Shown here: one piece after another, positions 7,479 to 13,113 of the stretch
How positions within the stretch are numbered: the first letter of the stretch is position 1
Layout of the letters: each line of letters opens with the position of its first letter
Virus record (IMG/VR): IMGVR_UViG_3300044998_000215
Span: 1 to 27,297 of that record
DNA: 27,297 bases
Direction: 5' to 3' (one strand)
Origin: a virus
Notes under the pieces: model-generated
What the model was told of the DNA's origin: nothing
What the model saw: the letters and a program-made list of their open reading frames with translations, nothing else
The model's database searches: none
Translations under genes and position numbers: made by a program

Positions 7479-9211
7479 TCGTCACCGCCTGCATCGCGCC
7501 AAATTGCCGCTTGCGCTTCGACCAGTTGTTGATGCACATCGCTGATATATTCCAAAACGCGATTGCCGATTTCATCCAGTTCCTGCGCGATTTCGTCTGG
7601 CGCAAGCCCGCGCTCGACCATCCGTTGAACATCCAACGGGGTCATATCACGCAGACGGGTCAATTCAGACGGAACGGTGTGGTTATACATCCCACCCCAG
7701 CCAATGACCATCGCAATAAAATGGTGCAATAGCGTGTCTTGTGCGACATAACGCCGGTCTTTCGGCGGCGTGTATTTCAGGTCGGGTGGCACATAATCGG
7801 CAAAGTCGTTTTCGATTTGCCGAACCTCATCAAGATGCACTTGGTATTCTGGGTCATTATCCATATCAGACCCACCGCCAAAGGGATGTTGGATAGGATC
7901 ATCATCCTCACCAATGCCGATGTCGTGCATAACCCGTTTGATTGCGGTTGTTTCCAACGGTTTAAGCGTTTTTTTCGTATCAAATAGGCGATCATAGTCT
8001 GCGTGCGACATCGCCCGCCATGTACCATAGTCTGGGCAGATGGTGAACATTGCTTTCAACATCAACTCAATCGAGTAACTGAATAAGGGTTTGTTATCAA
8101 TCAAACCTATAAAAGTATGATTCTTCCAAAATATAAAAGCATTGGTGATGTTGCAATACATCCCATACCCGTGTTTCTCAATCATCCCCTCAAGTTTGGG
8201 GCGCATCAACTCGTCAAACCGTTGGCGTTGTTTGATTCGGCGATCGGATACTTCAACAATTGTTGAAGTATAAACACTGTTAACTTCTTGACCGCCATTA
8301 ACATCGCGGGGTTTTATGGTGTCGCGGATACGCCCCTCTGTGTAATTATTCATATCGGCTTCGTCCCATAAATTGTTTGGGATGCTCAACAACGCTCGAT
8401 ATTGATTAACCTGTGACAACGATTTCAATCCCGTCACTTGCAAAACGCGCTCGCCGTACCCTTTCTTGATGCGCCAGATGTTGCCATTCGCCACCTGTGC
8501 ATAAAACAGGCGCTCATGATCGAAGAAACTGATGTCATCAAACTTGACCCCATCATCACCGTGATACATTTCCATGATGAGCAACGCCAATTGGCGTGCC
8601 ATCCCAATCGCATTCAGCGGTTTACGTGCGCCATTTTCCGCCGCCTGCAACCATACATTTACTTCGCCAACCACCTGCGCGGGGATGGTATCAAACCCGC
8701 CAATCCATGTATGCAATAACCAATATGCCATATAGCGGCGCTCCCCCGTCACAATCACGTTGGCGCGTGTCACCTGTATCGGATTCGCCAACCCATCCCG
8801 TTTGATGGATGCGGCGAGGGCGCATAATGCCAAATATTCATCTGCAATCGGTGGAATATCCTTATCGGCATCGCGCCCATCCACAAATTTCTCAATCAGG
8901 CGCACCGTATCAATCGGCTCACCCAGCGTTAGTTCTGCATTCACCCTCCATTCGCGCAACATATCAGGGATTTTGCTCACATCACCCGTCCATCCTCTGC
9001 GGATCGATGCGGGGATGATACGGCGGGGTTGCTTCACATCAGGTTTGATGTCAGTGAGCGCAACAGGTCGCGCCACAATGCGGTTAGTCGTAGGCGCTTC
9101 GATGCCCCCATATACCGCACGGTCTGCTTCCTCAAGTGTAATGGATGGGGGAGTATCCCCCCCATCATTACCCGTCCGAAGTGGATTTTTAATGTTCATC
9201 TTTTTAGCCAT
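7475..9211 (-). CDS. parB: ParB-like partition protein, 578 aa
   Basis: ParB-type proteins bind a centromere and partner the ParA ATPase to segregate or control a replicon. The start MAKKMNIKNPL overlaps the end of ParA by eight bases (ATGGCTAA). The ParB/Spo0J N-terminal fold is visible at about 130-180: LAASIKRDGLANPIQV, then the signature VTGERRYMAYW. A central helical region follows (NAIGMARQLALLI; VTGLKSLSQVNQYRAL), fitting the helix-turn-helix that reads parS. The protein is about twice the length of chromosomal ParB and has an unrecognised C-terminal half with an acidic stretch (GIGEDDD) and a region ending VEAQAAIWRDAGGDE. A partition role is inferred from pairing with ParA; phage ParB-like proteins can have other roles. 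Confidence 0.85.
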   Translation of the reverse strand: MAKKMNIKNPLRTGNDGGDTPPSITLEEADRAVYGGIEAPTTNRIVARPVALTDIKPDVKQPRRIIPASIRRGWTGDVSKIPDMLREWRVNAELTLGEPIDTVRLIEKFVDGRDADKDIPPIADEYLALCALAASIKRDGLANPIQVTRANVIVTGERRYMAYWLLHTWIGGFDTIPAQVVGEVNVWLQAAENGARKPLNAIGMARQLALLIMEMYHGDDGVKFDDISFFDHERLFYAQVANGNIWRIKKGYGERVLQVTGLKSLSQVNQYRALLSIPNNLWDEADMNNYTEGRIRDTIKPRDVNGGQEVNSVYTSTIVEVSDRRIKQRQRFDELMRPKLEGMIEKHGYGMYCNITNAFIFWKNHTFIGLIDNKPLFSYSIELMLKAMFTICPDYGTWRAMSHADYDRLFDTKKTLKPLETTAIKRVMHDIGIGEDDDPIQHPFGGGSDMDNDPEYQVHLDEVRQIENDFADYVPPDLKYTPPKDRRYVAQDTLLHHFIAMVIGWGGMYNHTVPSELTRLRDMTPLDVQRMVERGLAPDEIAQELDEIGNRVLEYISDVHQQLVEAQAAIWRDAGGDE

Positions 9212-9992
9212 GTGCGGTCGCTCCCAACATCACCCGACCAACCAATGCCCACGCTTCGTCACACGCGGGCGATTCAGGCGCATAAGCGAAAATCGTCTTC
9301 TGCGAAAAACTCGCCTCGCTCCACACGGTACGCAATACCGTTGGCGGATACACCGCATCACCATAGGCATCTTTGAGCAATCCCAAACCCGCATTATGGG
9401 CGGAGGTGTTGCGATACATAGTCGGCTGAATCCCAATCACCTCAATCGGCATCGCCCCGTTAGGTAATGCTTCGTTGTGCGATGCGATGTGTTCCAGCGT
9501 GCGAGCCGTGCCATTCAATGACAAGGCTTCGAGTTGTGTCGGGTGGATGGTGTGGGTGGTGGCATAAAGCAACATCACATTCATGAGAGAGGGAGTAGGG
9601 GATGTATCCATCACCACCCAATCCACCAACCCCTCTAATTCTGCCAACCGTCTTTTCATCACCCACATATCATCAGTTGCAGATGGGATAAGGCGGGTCT
9701 TGATGTTCCCCGCCAACACGCTCAAGCGCCCTTTGACCTCATAATCCCCCGCCCAAACATCGGGCGATGGTGTGACCAACACATCCGCCCAATCTTCATT
9801 GTCAATCAACAACCCAAACAGGTTTTGATATTTCGTAGGCGATACGTCAAACGATGTTGTACCGTTGCCTTGTGGGTCGGTATCAACAAACAACACCCGA
9901 TTCCCGTCAATTGCCAACCCCGCCGCGATATGTACCGCCAACGTGGTTTTTCCAACGCCACCTTTTTCATTCATTGCAGTTAAAACCTTCAT
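9204..9992 (-). CDS. parA: ParA-family partition ATPase
   Basis: A 262-aa P-loop ATPase starting MKVLTAMNEKGG. The deviant Walker A motif KGGVGKTT is at 10-17, with both the signature Lys10 and catalytic Lys15. FVDTDPQGN (about 35-43) is the switch region and VDWVVMDTSPTPS the Walker B strand. It lacks an N-terminal helix-turn-helix, so it is the short kind (about 200-260 aa), which moves DNA cargo on the nucleoid with ParB. AAGGTG lies six bases before the ATG. The upstream gap of about 100 bases contains an inverted repeat that could be its operator or centromere. ParAB suggests that the element can persist as an extrachromosomal replicon. Confidence 0.95.
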   Translation of the reverse strand: MKVLTAMNEKGGVGKTTLAVHIAAGLAIDGNRVLFVDTDPQGNGTTSFDVSPTKYQNLFGLLIDNEDWADVLVTPSPDVWAGDYEVKGRLSVLAGNIKTRLIPSATDDMWVMKRRLAELEGLVDWVVMDTSPTPSLMNVMLLYATTHTIHPTQLEALSLNGTARTLEHIASHNEALPNGAMPIEVIGIQPTMYRNTSAHNAGLGLLKDAYGDAVYPPTVLRTVWSEASFSQKTIFAYAPESPACDEAWALVGRVMLGATAHG

Positions 9993-10091
9993 ATAACACC
10001 TTTCCGCACTTTCGTGCTATAATTCAAATATTGATATTGCACGTTGGGATGTGTGGCGGGGATATAACAATATCCCCTTTTTTCCATCACC
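9993..10091. promoter_or_regulatory. parAB upstream region with perfect inverted repeat
   Basis: GGGGATAT at 10058-10065 is repeated inverted at 10070-10077 with a 4-base spacer. Nearer parA lie the imperfect palindrome AAATATTGATATT and a GCAC/GTGC hairpin with a GAAA loop. T residues follow the large repeat only on the plus strand, where no gene lies upstream. I read it as a candidate operator or parS-like site rather than a terminator. Confidence 0.45.
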
Positions 10092-10295
10092 CTACAACCA
10101 TCCTTGTTTCGCTTCATCGGCTTCGTTGAGCCGTAGCCGTACCTTAATTTGCTGGTAAACCCGTGTCTTGACTGTCTTCTCATCGCAACGGGTGCATTTG
10201 TAAACATCCCCCGCCACCATAATTTTATCAACAACATGGATGACCGTCTCGGTACACACCAACACCCCGCGCTTACATTTTTTACAAGTGTTCAT
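10092..10295 (-). CDS. Small zinc-ribbon-like protein, 67 aa
   Basis: The product begins MNTCKKCKRG and has two CxxC pairs, Cys4/Cys7 and Cys34/Cys37, about 27 residues apart, each in a basic setting (CTRCDEKTVKTR). This is the pattern of a treble-clef or zinc-ribbon knuckle that would bind one zinc ion. The C-terminal part is a basic helix. Such small proteins usually bind nucleic acid or bridge to a polymerase or nuclease; which applies here is unknown. Its ATG overlaps the preceding gene by 14 bases, and together with the nuclease-like gene two positions upstream it forms the head of the early operon. Confidence 0.8.
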   Translation of the reverse strand: MNTCKKCKRGVLVCTETVIHVVDKIMVAGDVYKCTRCDEKTVKTRVYQQIKVRLRLNEADEAKQGWL

Positions 10296-10452
10296 TAGCT
10301 TCCTCCCCGACCTGCCCGCCAGTTACGGTCAATTTCGGTGATTTCGGTATCCACCACTGGCGCACAGTAAAAAAATTGGTCACTTGGTTATCCTCATCGG
10401 CGGGGTTGCCATTGCGGATGTCCATAAATGTGATGATAAATTTGTCACTCAT
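10282..10452 (-). CDS. Unknown small early protein, 56 aa
   Basis: The start MSDKFIITFMDIRNG at 10452 overlaps the nuclease stop codon as ATGA. The product is 56 aa, aromatic and beta-rich in the middle (TNFFTVRQWWIPKS), with an acidic end. No family is recognised. Its place between a nuclease-like protein and a zinc-ribbon protein, with overlaps on both sides, suggests that the three are made in fixed proportion. Confidence 0.7.
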   Translation of the reverse strand: MSDKFIITFMDIRNGNPADEDNQVTNFFTVRQWWIPKSPKLTVTGGQVGEEANEHL

Positions 10453-10862
10453 GCCACACCTCCAAATATCCGATAGTCTGATAAATACCCCGCCCACCGA
10501 TTCCGAGCGGTTGGGGTGATACGGCGGAACGATGTCTTTTTAATCCCCGCCAACAATGCCGATGGTATCGCGTAGGTCACAACCAGACCGCTATCCCCGA
10601 CCAATTGCAAAATGGTGATGTCGGTCTGGGTACAATCAGTTTTAGACCGCGTGCCATCCCACCGATTAAGGCAAAACTGCCAACCATCTTTACCGCGCCG
10701 TGCTGTTTTGATTTCCACCCGCACAACCTCACCAGTCGCAGGGTCTTTAACCCGCAAGTCACCCTGTTTTTTCTCGGTGGGGTAGGTGACAACGTACCCC
10801 ATTCTCATGAGCTGTGACTTGGCATATTCTTCACCAGCCATACCCATCAAAACATTTAACAT
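10449..10862 (-). CDS. PD-(D/E)XK nuclease-like protein (possible Holliday-junction resolvase type)
   Basis: A 137-aa protein starting MLNVLMGMAGEEYAK. It shows the core of the PD-(D/E)XK fold in the right order and spacing: an N-terminal helix with Glu11-Glu12, QGDLRV with Asp35, and VEIKTA with Glu50 and Lys52. This is the metal-binding set used to cut DNA in archaeal-type resolvases and in many small phage endonucleases. GAGGTG lies four bases before the ATG. It is the first gene of the early operon and diverges from integrase 1. It might resolve recombination intermediates, process replication ends or act as a small endonuclease; the sequence alone does not separate these. Confidence 0.82.
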   Translation of the reverse strand: MLNVLMGMAGEEYAKSQLMRMGYVVTYPTEKKQGDLRVKDPATGEVVRVEIKTARRGKDGWQFCLNRWDGTRSKTDCTQTDITILQLVGDSGLVVTYAIPSALLAGIKKTSFRRITPTARNRWAGYLSDYRIFGGVA

Positions 10863-10880
10863 AACACCTCACTATTCTTG

Positions 10881-10925
10881 TACAGACGCGCTTCTGCGCG
10901 TCCAAATTGAGGACGCATAAATGAC
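10881..10925. repeat. Composite repeat copy (GACGCGC hairpin plus TTTATGCGTCCTCAAT module)
   Basis: GACGCGC TTCT GCGCGTC forms a perfect 7-bp hairpin at 10885-10902. Immediately to the right is the reverse complement of the module TTTATGCGTCCTCAAT. The element sits in the gap between the divergent nuclease and integrase 1 genes. Other copies of both modules occur across the window. Confidence 0.7.
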
Positions 10926-10944
10926 ATTACCCGTCCTACTCTAT

Positions 10945-10972
10945 TTGTTCTAACTACAATTTGTTGTATAAT
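10945..10972 (+). promoter_or_regulatory. Putative promoter of integrase 1
   Basis: TTGTTC at 10945-10950 and TATAAT at 10967-10972 are separated by 16 bases, upstream of the integrase start at 11007. Confidence 0.6.
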
Positions 10973-11006
10973 TTGTGCATGTCAGATTAACTGTGGAGTT
11001 AAAATC

Positions 11007-11912
11007 ATGTCCAATCTAAACCTGAAAGATGCGCTTGGCATCTTCTACGACTCAATTACAAACACTAACACTCTCCGCACCTACAAAGAAACCCTCCGCC
11101 CAATGGCAGATTTTGTAGGCAACCGTCCGCTATCGGCAATCACAACCGCCGACCTTATCACCCATATCAATACTTATAAAAAACGCAACCTATCCCCCAA
11201 GACGGTTAACAAACACATCAAACACATCAAGTCATTTTTTAATTGGTTGGTCAACATTGGTGAACTTACCCAATCCCCAGCCAAACCCATCAAATCCATG
11301 CGGGTAGATAACTCCGTCCCAAAAAATAAGGCGATGCCCAAAGAGGACTTACAAAAAATCTTGGAATATACCCGATGGTTTCCGCGTGAGGATGCGTTCA
11401 TAAAATTCTTGGCAGACACAGCATGTCGCGCCAGAGGGGTTGCAGGCTTGCGTATTGGCGATATTGATTTTGACACCAATACAGCGACCGTCACCGAAAA
11501 GTTTGATAAAACCCGCATAGTCGCCTTCGGTGATGCCACCGCCAACGCGCTCCGCCGATGGTTAGCCATCCGTAAAGCGCCCAACGATTTTGTGTTCCAA
11601 AAAGGCAATCGGTCATTTAGTGCGGCGGCGGCGGGCAAAATGGTAAGGACGCTATGTATCAAAGTCGGGGTTAAGCCCCGCCAAACACATTCGCTTCGCC
11701 ATGCAAAAGCCTACGAATTAAGTGATGCAGGGGTGAGTGTTACGGTGATTGCAAAAGCATTAGGTGATACGGAGCAAATTGTGATGGAGTATTACATGCC
11801 CAAAGATATTGAGCGTGCGGTGCAGGCATTAAAGGCGATGTCCATCACCGAGCCAACCCCAGAAAAAGCACCTGATAATGTGATTGTTTTTCCGTCAAAA
11901 AAGACGGTTTAA
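11007..11912 (+). CDS. int: Tyrosine recombinase / phage integrase 1, 301 aa
   Basis: A site-specific recombinase that joins phage and host att sites through a tyrosine-DNA intermediate. Residues 1-95 form a SAM-like core-binding domain (TADLITHINTYKKRNLSPKT). The catalytic domain has Arg141 (ACRARGVAGLRIGDID), Lys165 or Lys168 (EKFDKTRIV), HxxR as HSLRH (His228, Arg231), and the nucleophile Tyr262 or Tyr263 in EYYMP. The usual second His/Trp is replaced by Asp254 (LGD), a known variant position. GGAG lies eight bases before the ATG, and a promoter is visible upstream. A tRNA 3' half lies 28 bases downstream, the classic position for its att site. Confidence 0.94.
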   Translation: MSNLNLKDALGIFYDSITNTNTLRTYKETLRPMADFVGNRPLSAITTADLITHINTYKKRNLSPKTVNKHIKHIKSFFNWLVNIGELTQSPAKPIKSMRVDNSVPKNKAMPKEDLQKILEYTRWFPREDAFIKFLADTACRARGVAGLRIGDIDFDTNTATVTEKFDKTRIVAFGDATANALRRWLAIRKAPNDFVFQKGNRSFSAAAAGKMVRTLCIKVGVKPRQTHSLRHAKAYELSDAGVSVTVIAKALGDTEQIVMEYYMPKDIERAVQALKAMSITEPTPEKAPDNVIVFPSKKTV

Positions 11913-11939
11913 TTCGGACATGCTTTTTTACAAATCTGG

Positions 11940-11982
11940 TCATAAGTCGAAGAGGTCATGGGTTCGAATCCCGTCACCCCGA
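11940..11982 (+). other. 3' half of a tRNA gene, probable att core
   Basis: A T-arm (ATGGG / TTCGAAT / CCCGT, 11958-11974) is followed by the acceptor strand CACCCCG and discriminator A (11975-11982). No matching CGGGGTG 5' strand or D-arm occurs upstream, so this is not a whole tRNA. Homology seems to begin in the anticodon loop; if T33 is at 11940 the anticodon would be CAT, but isotype assignment is unsafe. Phages that insert into tRNA genes carry this 3' part in attP, next to int. Confidence 0.8.
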
Positions 11983-11999
11983 TAGAGTTTATCTCTTAT

Positions 12000-12026
12000 G
12001 GACTGATTTTGTAAAGGTGTTAGTCC
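12000..12026. repeat. Inverted repeat beside the att core
   Basis: GGACTGA at 12000-12006 is matched by TTAGTCC at 12020-12026 (7 pairs, one wobble). It may be an arm-type recombinase or excisionase site, given its position 18 bases from the tRNA fragment. Confidence 0.4.
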
Positions 12027-12055
12027 GTAGTTGCAATTCAATTTTTAAGGTGCAT

Positions 12056-12082
12056 ACCCGTCATGACAGGCGGGTTTTTCTT
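12056..12082 (+). terminator. Intrinsic terminator, plus strand
   Basis: ACCCGTC pairs with GGCGGGT (one wobble) around a 6-base loop, followed by TTTTCTTTT. It would end transcription from integrase 1 and meets the minus-strand HTH operon head-on. Confidence 0.65.
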
Positions 12083-12106
12083 TTACCCCTCCACAGGGGA
12101 TTTTAC

Positions 12107-12226
12107 CTAAAACAGTGCTTCCAAAACTTTGATGATAAGTCCCACCACCACGCCAATCACAAGCGTCACCGCCACAACGGGCGCGACTTCCTGTGCCGTT
12201 TTAGTGTTTTTCAGTTTTGGCTTCAT
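12107..12226 (-). CDS. 39-aa single-span membrane protein
   Basis: A very small frame, ATG at 12226 to TAG at 12107. The start overlaps the stop of the SH3-like gene as ATGA, so it is probably translated by coupling. The product starts with a basic stretch (MKPKLKNTK), followed by TAQEVAP and a strongly hydrophobic span of about 20 residues (VVAVTLVIGVVVGLIIKVL), then ALF. With the basic end likely inside, it is predicted as a single-pass inner-membrane peptide. Candidate roles are a small holin, a type-I-toxin-like peptide or a subunit of the SH3-like membrane protein; the sequence does not decide. Confidence 0.65.
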   Translation of the reverse strand: MKPKLKNTKTAQEVAPVVAVTLVIGVVVGLIIKVLEALF

Positions 12227-12612
12227 TCATCACCTGCCTTCGGAGTAGGGGGGAACACATACACCATCGGCGCAAAACCTTCTGCACCGTTAATATCGGC
12301 AACCACCCACAATTCAATACCATCAACAACCTCACCCGCTTGCATACGGATGATAAACGCCCGGTCATTATCACCAGCCGTTGCCACAACACTACAACCA
12401 ACCTGCGGGCATTGCTTAAACTCAACACCTTCGGGGATGATAACCCACTCATCGGTTGTGTCTATTTGTTGCCCATAATTCGGGGCGTTGGGTGTGGGCG
12501 ATGGTGGTATGGATGACGACCCACCCCGATTCGAGGCAAAAATAAAAAGCACCAAGCCAATCAGCATCAAACACCCTATGCCTTTTTCTTTAGCCGTCTG
12601 TTTGCGTGTCAT
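12223..12612 (-). CDS. Membrane-anchored SH3-like protein, 129 aa
   Basis: The ATG at 12612 (MTRKQTAKEKGIG) is preferred over an upstream TTG. A basic N-terminus is followed by one membrane span, about 12-30 (GCLMLIGLVLFIFAS), then a Ser/Pro-rich linker (SSSIPPSPTPNAPNY). The C-terminal 70 residues look like a bacterial SH3 domain: two cysteines in a CPQVGC motif at the start, then VVATA, LWVVADINGAEGFAPMVYV at the end. Such domains commonly face the cell wall or periplasm. The gene overlaps the HTH gene by 23 bases and the 39-aa gene by four. A surface or lysogeny-conversion role is inferred from topology and from its position in the repressor-type operon. Confidence 0.72.
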   Translation of the reverse strand: MTRKQTAKEKGIGCLMLIGLVLFIFASNRGGSSSIPPSPTPNAPNYGQQIDTTDEWVIIPEGVEFKQCPQVGCSVVATAGDNDRAFIIRMQAGEVVDGIELWVVADINGAEGFAPMVYVFPPTPKAGDE

Positions 12613-12853
12613 CGCCAATTACCTTTTTCTCGAAAAACTCGTCATAACTGGTGATTCCAAAATATGCCATTAAAGCATCCACCGTATGAGCATCGAAGCG
12701 AGTTTGCAATCCTAAAGCATAAGCCCGCACGACTGACCGCGATAACCCCGTTGCCCGTTCCACATCCGCATATTTGATACGGATTCCCTCGCGTTTCTCT
12801 TTCTCTTGGATGAGGTCAATCACCCTCACCCGTGTTGCCCGTTTTATTGCCAC
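12590..12853 (-). CDS. Small HTH (XRE/Cro-like) transcriptional regulator
   Basis: An 87-aa protein starting at a GTG (12853) preceded by GGAGG at six bases. The sequence IKYADVERATGLSRSVVRAYALGLQTRFDAHTVDALMAYF has the five-helix Cro/CI-type fold, with the recognition segment TGLSRSVVRAYA. It is one DNA-binding domain without a cleavable C-terminal domain, so it is more like Cro or a small repressor than lambda CI. It is transcribed from a near-perfect sigma70 promoter (12889-12917) divergent from recombinase 2 and is the first gene of the HTH/SH3-like/39-aa operon. It is the best candidate lysogeny regulator in the window. Confidence 0.85.
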   Translation of the reverse strand: MAIKRATRVRVIDLIQEKEKREGIRIKYADVERATGLSRSVVRAYALGLQTRFDAHTVDALMAYFGITSYDEFFEKKVIGDDTQTDG

Positions 12854-12888
12854 ATAATGCCTCCATTCTGTTTGTAGATATTGAAAAG

Positions 12889-12917
12889 ACTATACACCTA
12901 ATCGTTTTAGTTGTCAA
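12889..12917 (-). promoter_or_regulatory. Sigma70-type promoter of the HTH operon
   Basis: On the minus strand a perfect TTGACA (12917-12912) and TATAGT (12894-12889) are separated by exactly 17 bases. It is the strongest consensus promoter in the window and lies 36 bases before the GTG start. Confidence 0.85.
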
Positions 12918-12938
12918 ACATTTGCTATGCAATTGGGC

Positions 12939-12954
12939 TATAATTTGTTATAAT
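12939..12954 (+). promoter_or_regulatory. Possible plus-strand -10 boxes for recombinase 2
   Basis: TATAAT occurs at 12939-12944 and again at 12949-12954. No good -35 box is at the right distance from either, so a promoter that needs an activator, or a chance AT-rich stretch, are both possible. Confidence 0.35.
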
Positions 12955-12973
12955 TAACACAAGTCAGAGAAAC

Positions 12974-13060
12974 AAAAACGCCTCTGCGTCAACAGAAGCG
13001 TTTTTGCCCGCGATGGTCTGTGGGGTGGGAAACCACCAACGGATTAGGGGCTTGTCATCT
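12974..13060 (+). ncRNA. Structured leader before recombinase 2
   Basis: A long hairpin, AAAAACGC with TCTG against CAGA and GCGTTTTT, spans 12974-13005. A second spans 13017-13043: TCTGT pairs with ACGGA outside, and GGTGG with CCACC across a GAAA loop. GATG (13012-13015) can close with CATC (13056-13059). No known riboswitch class was recognised. It lies in the 5' leader of recombinase 2, 54 bases or more before the start codon. Confidence 0.4.
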
Positions 13061-13113
13061 CTGATAAAACCAACTGTTCAAAGGTCAATGTGTCTCAGAA
13101 AGGACAAAATTAC

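Noticed and set aside
10058-10084. Hairpin followed by T residues as a plus-strand terminator
   Set aside because: No plus-strand gene lies upstream of it. As a perfect inverted repeat before parA it is more likely an operator or centromere.
9989-10237. An 82-codon minus-strand frame over the zinc-knuckle gene and the parA upstream region
   Set aside because: It overlaps the 67-aa CxxC gene in another phase and would run through the inverted repeat region; the CxxC frame has better motif and overlap support.
11940-11982. A complete tRNA gene
   Set aside because: Only the T-arm and 3' acceptor strand are present; no 5' acceptor strand, D-arm or paired anticodon stem is found upstream.
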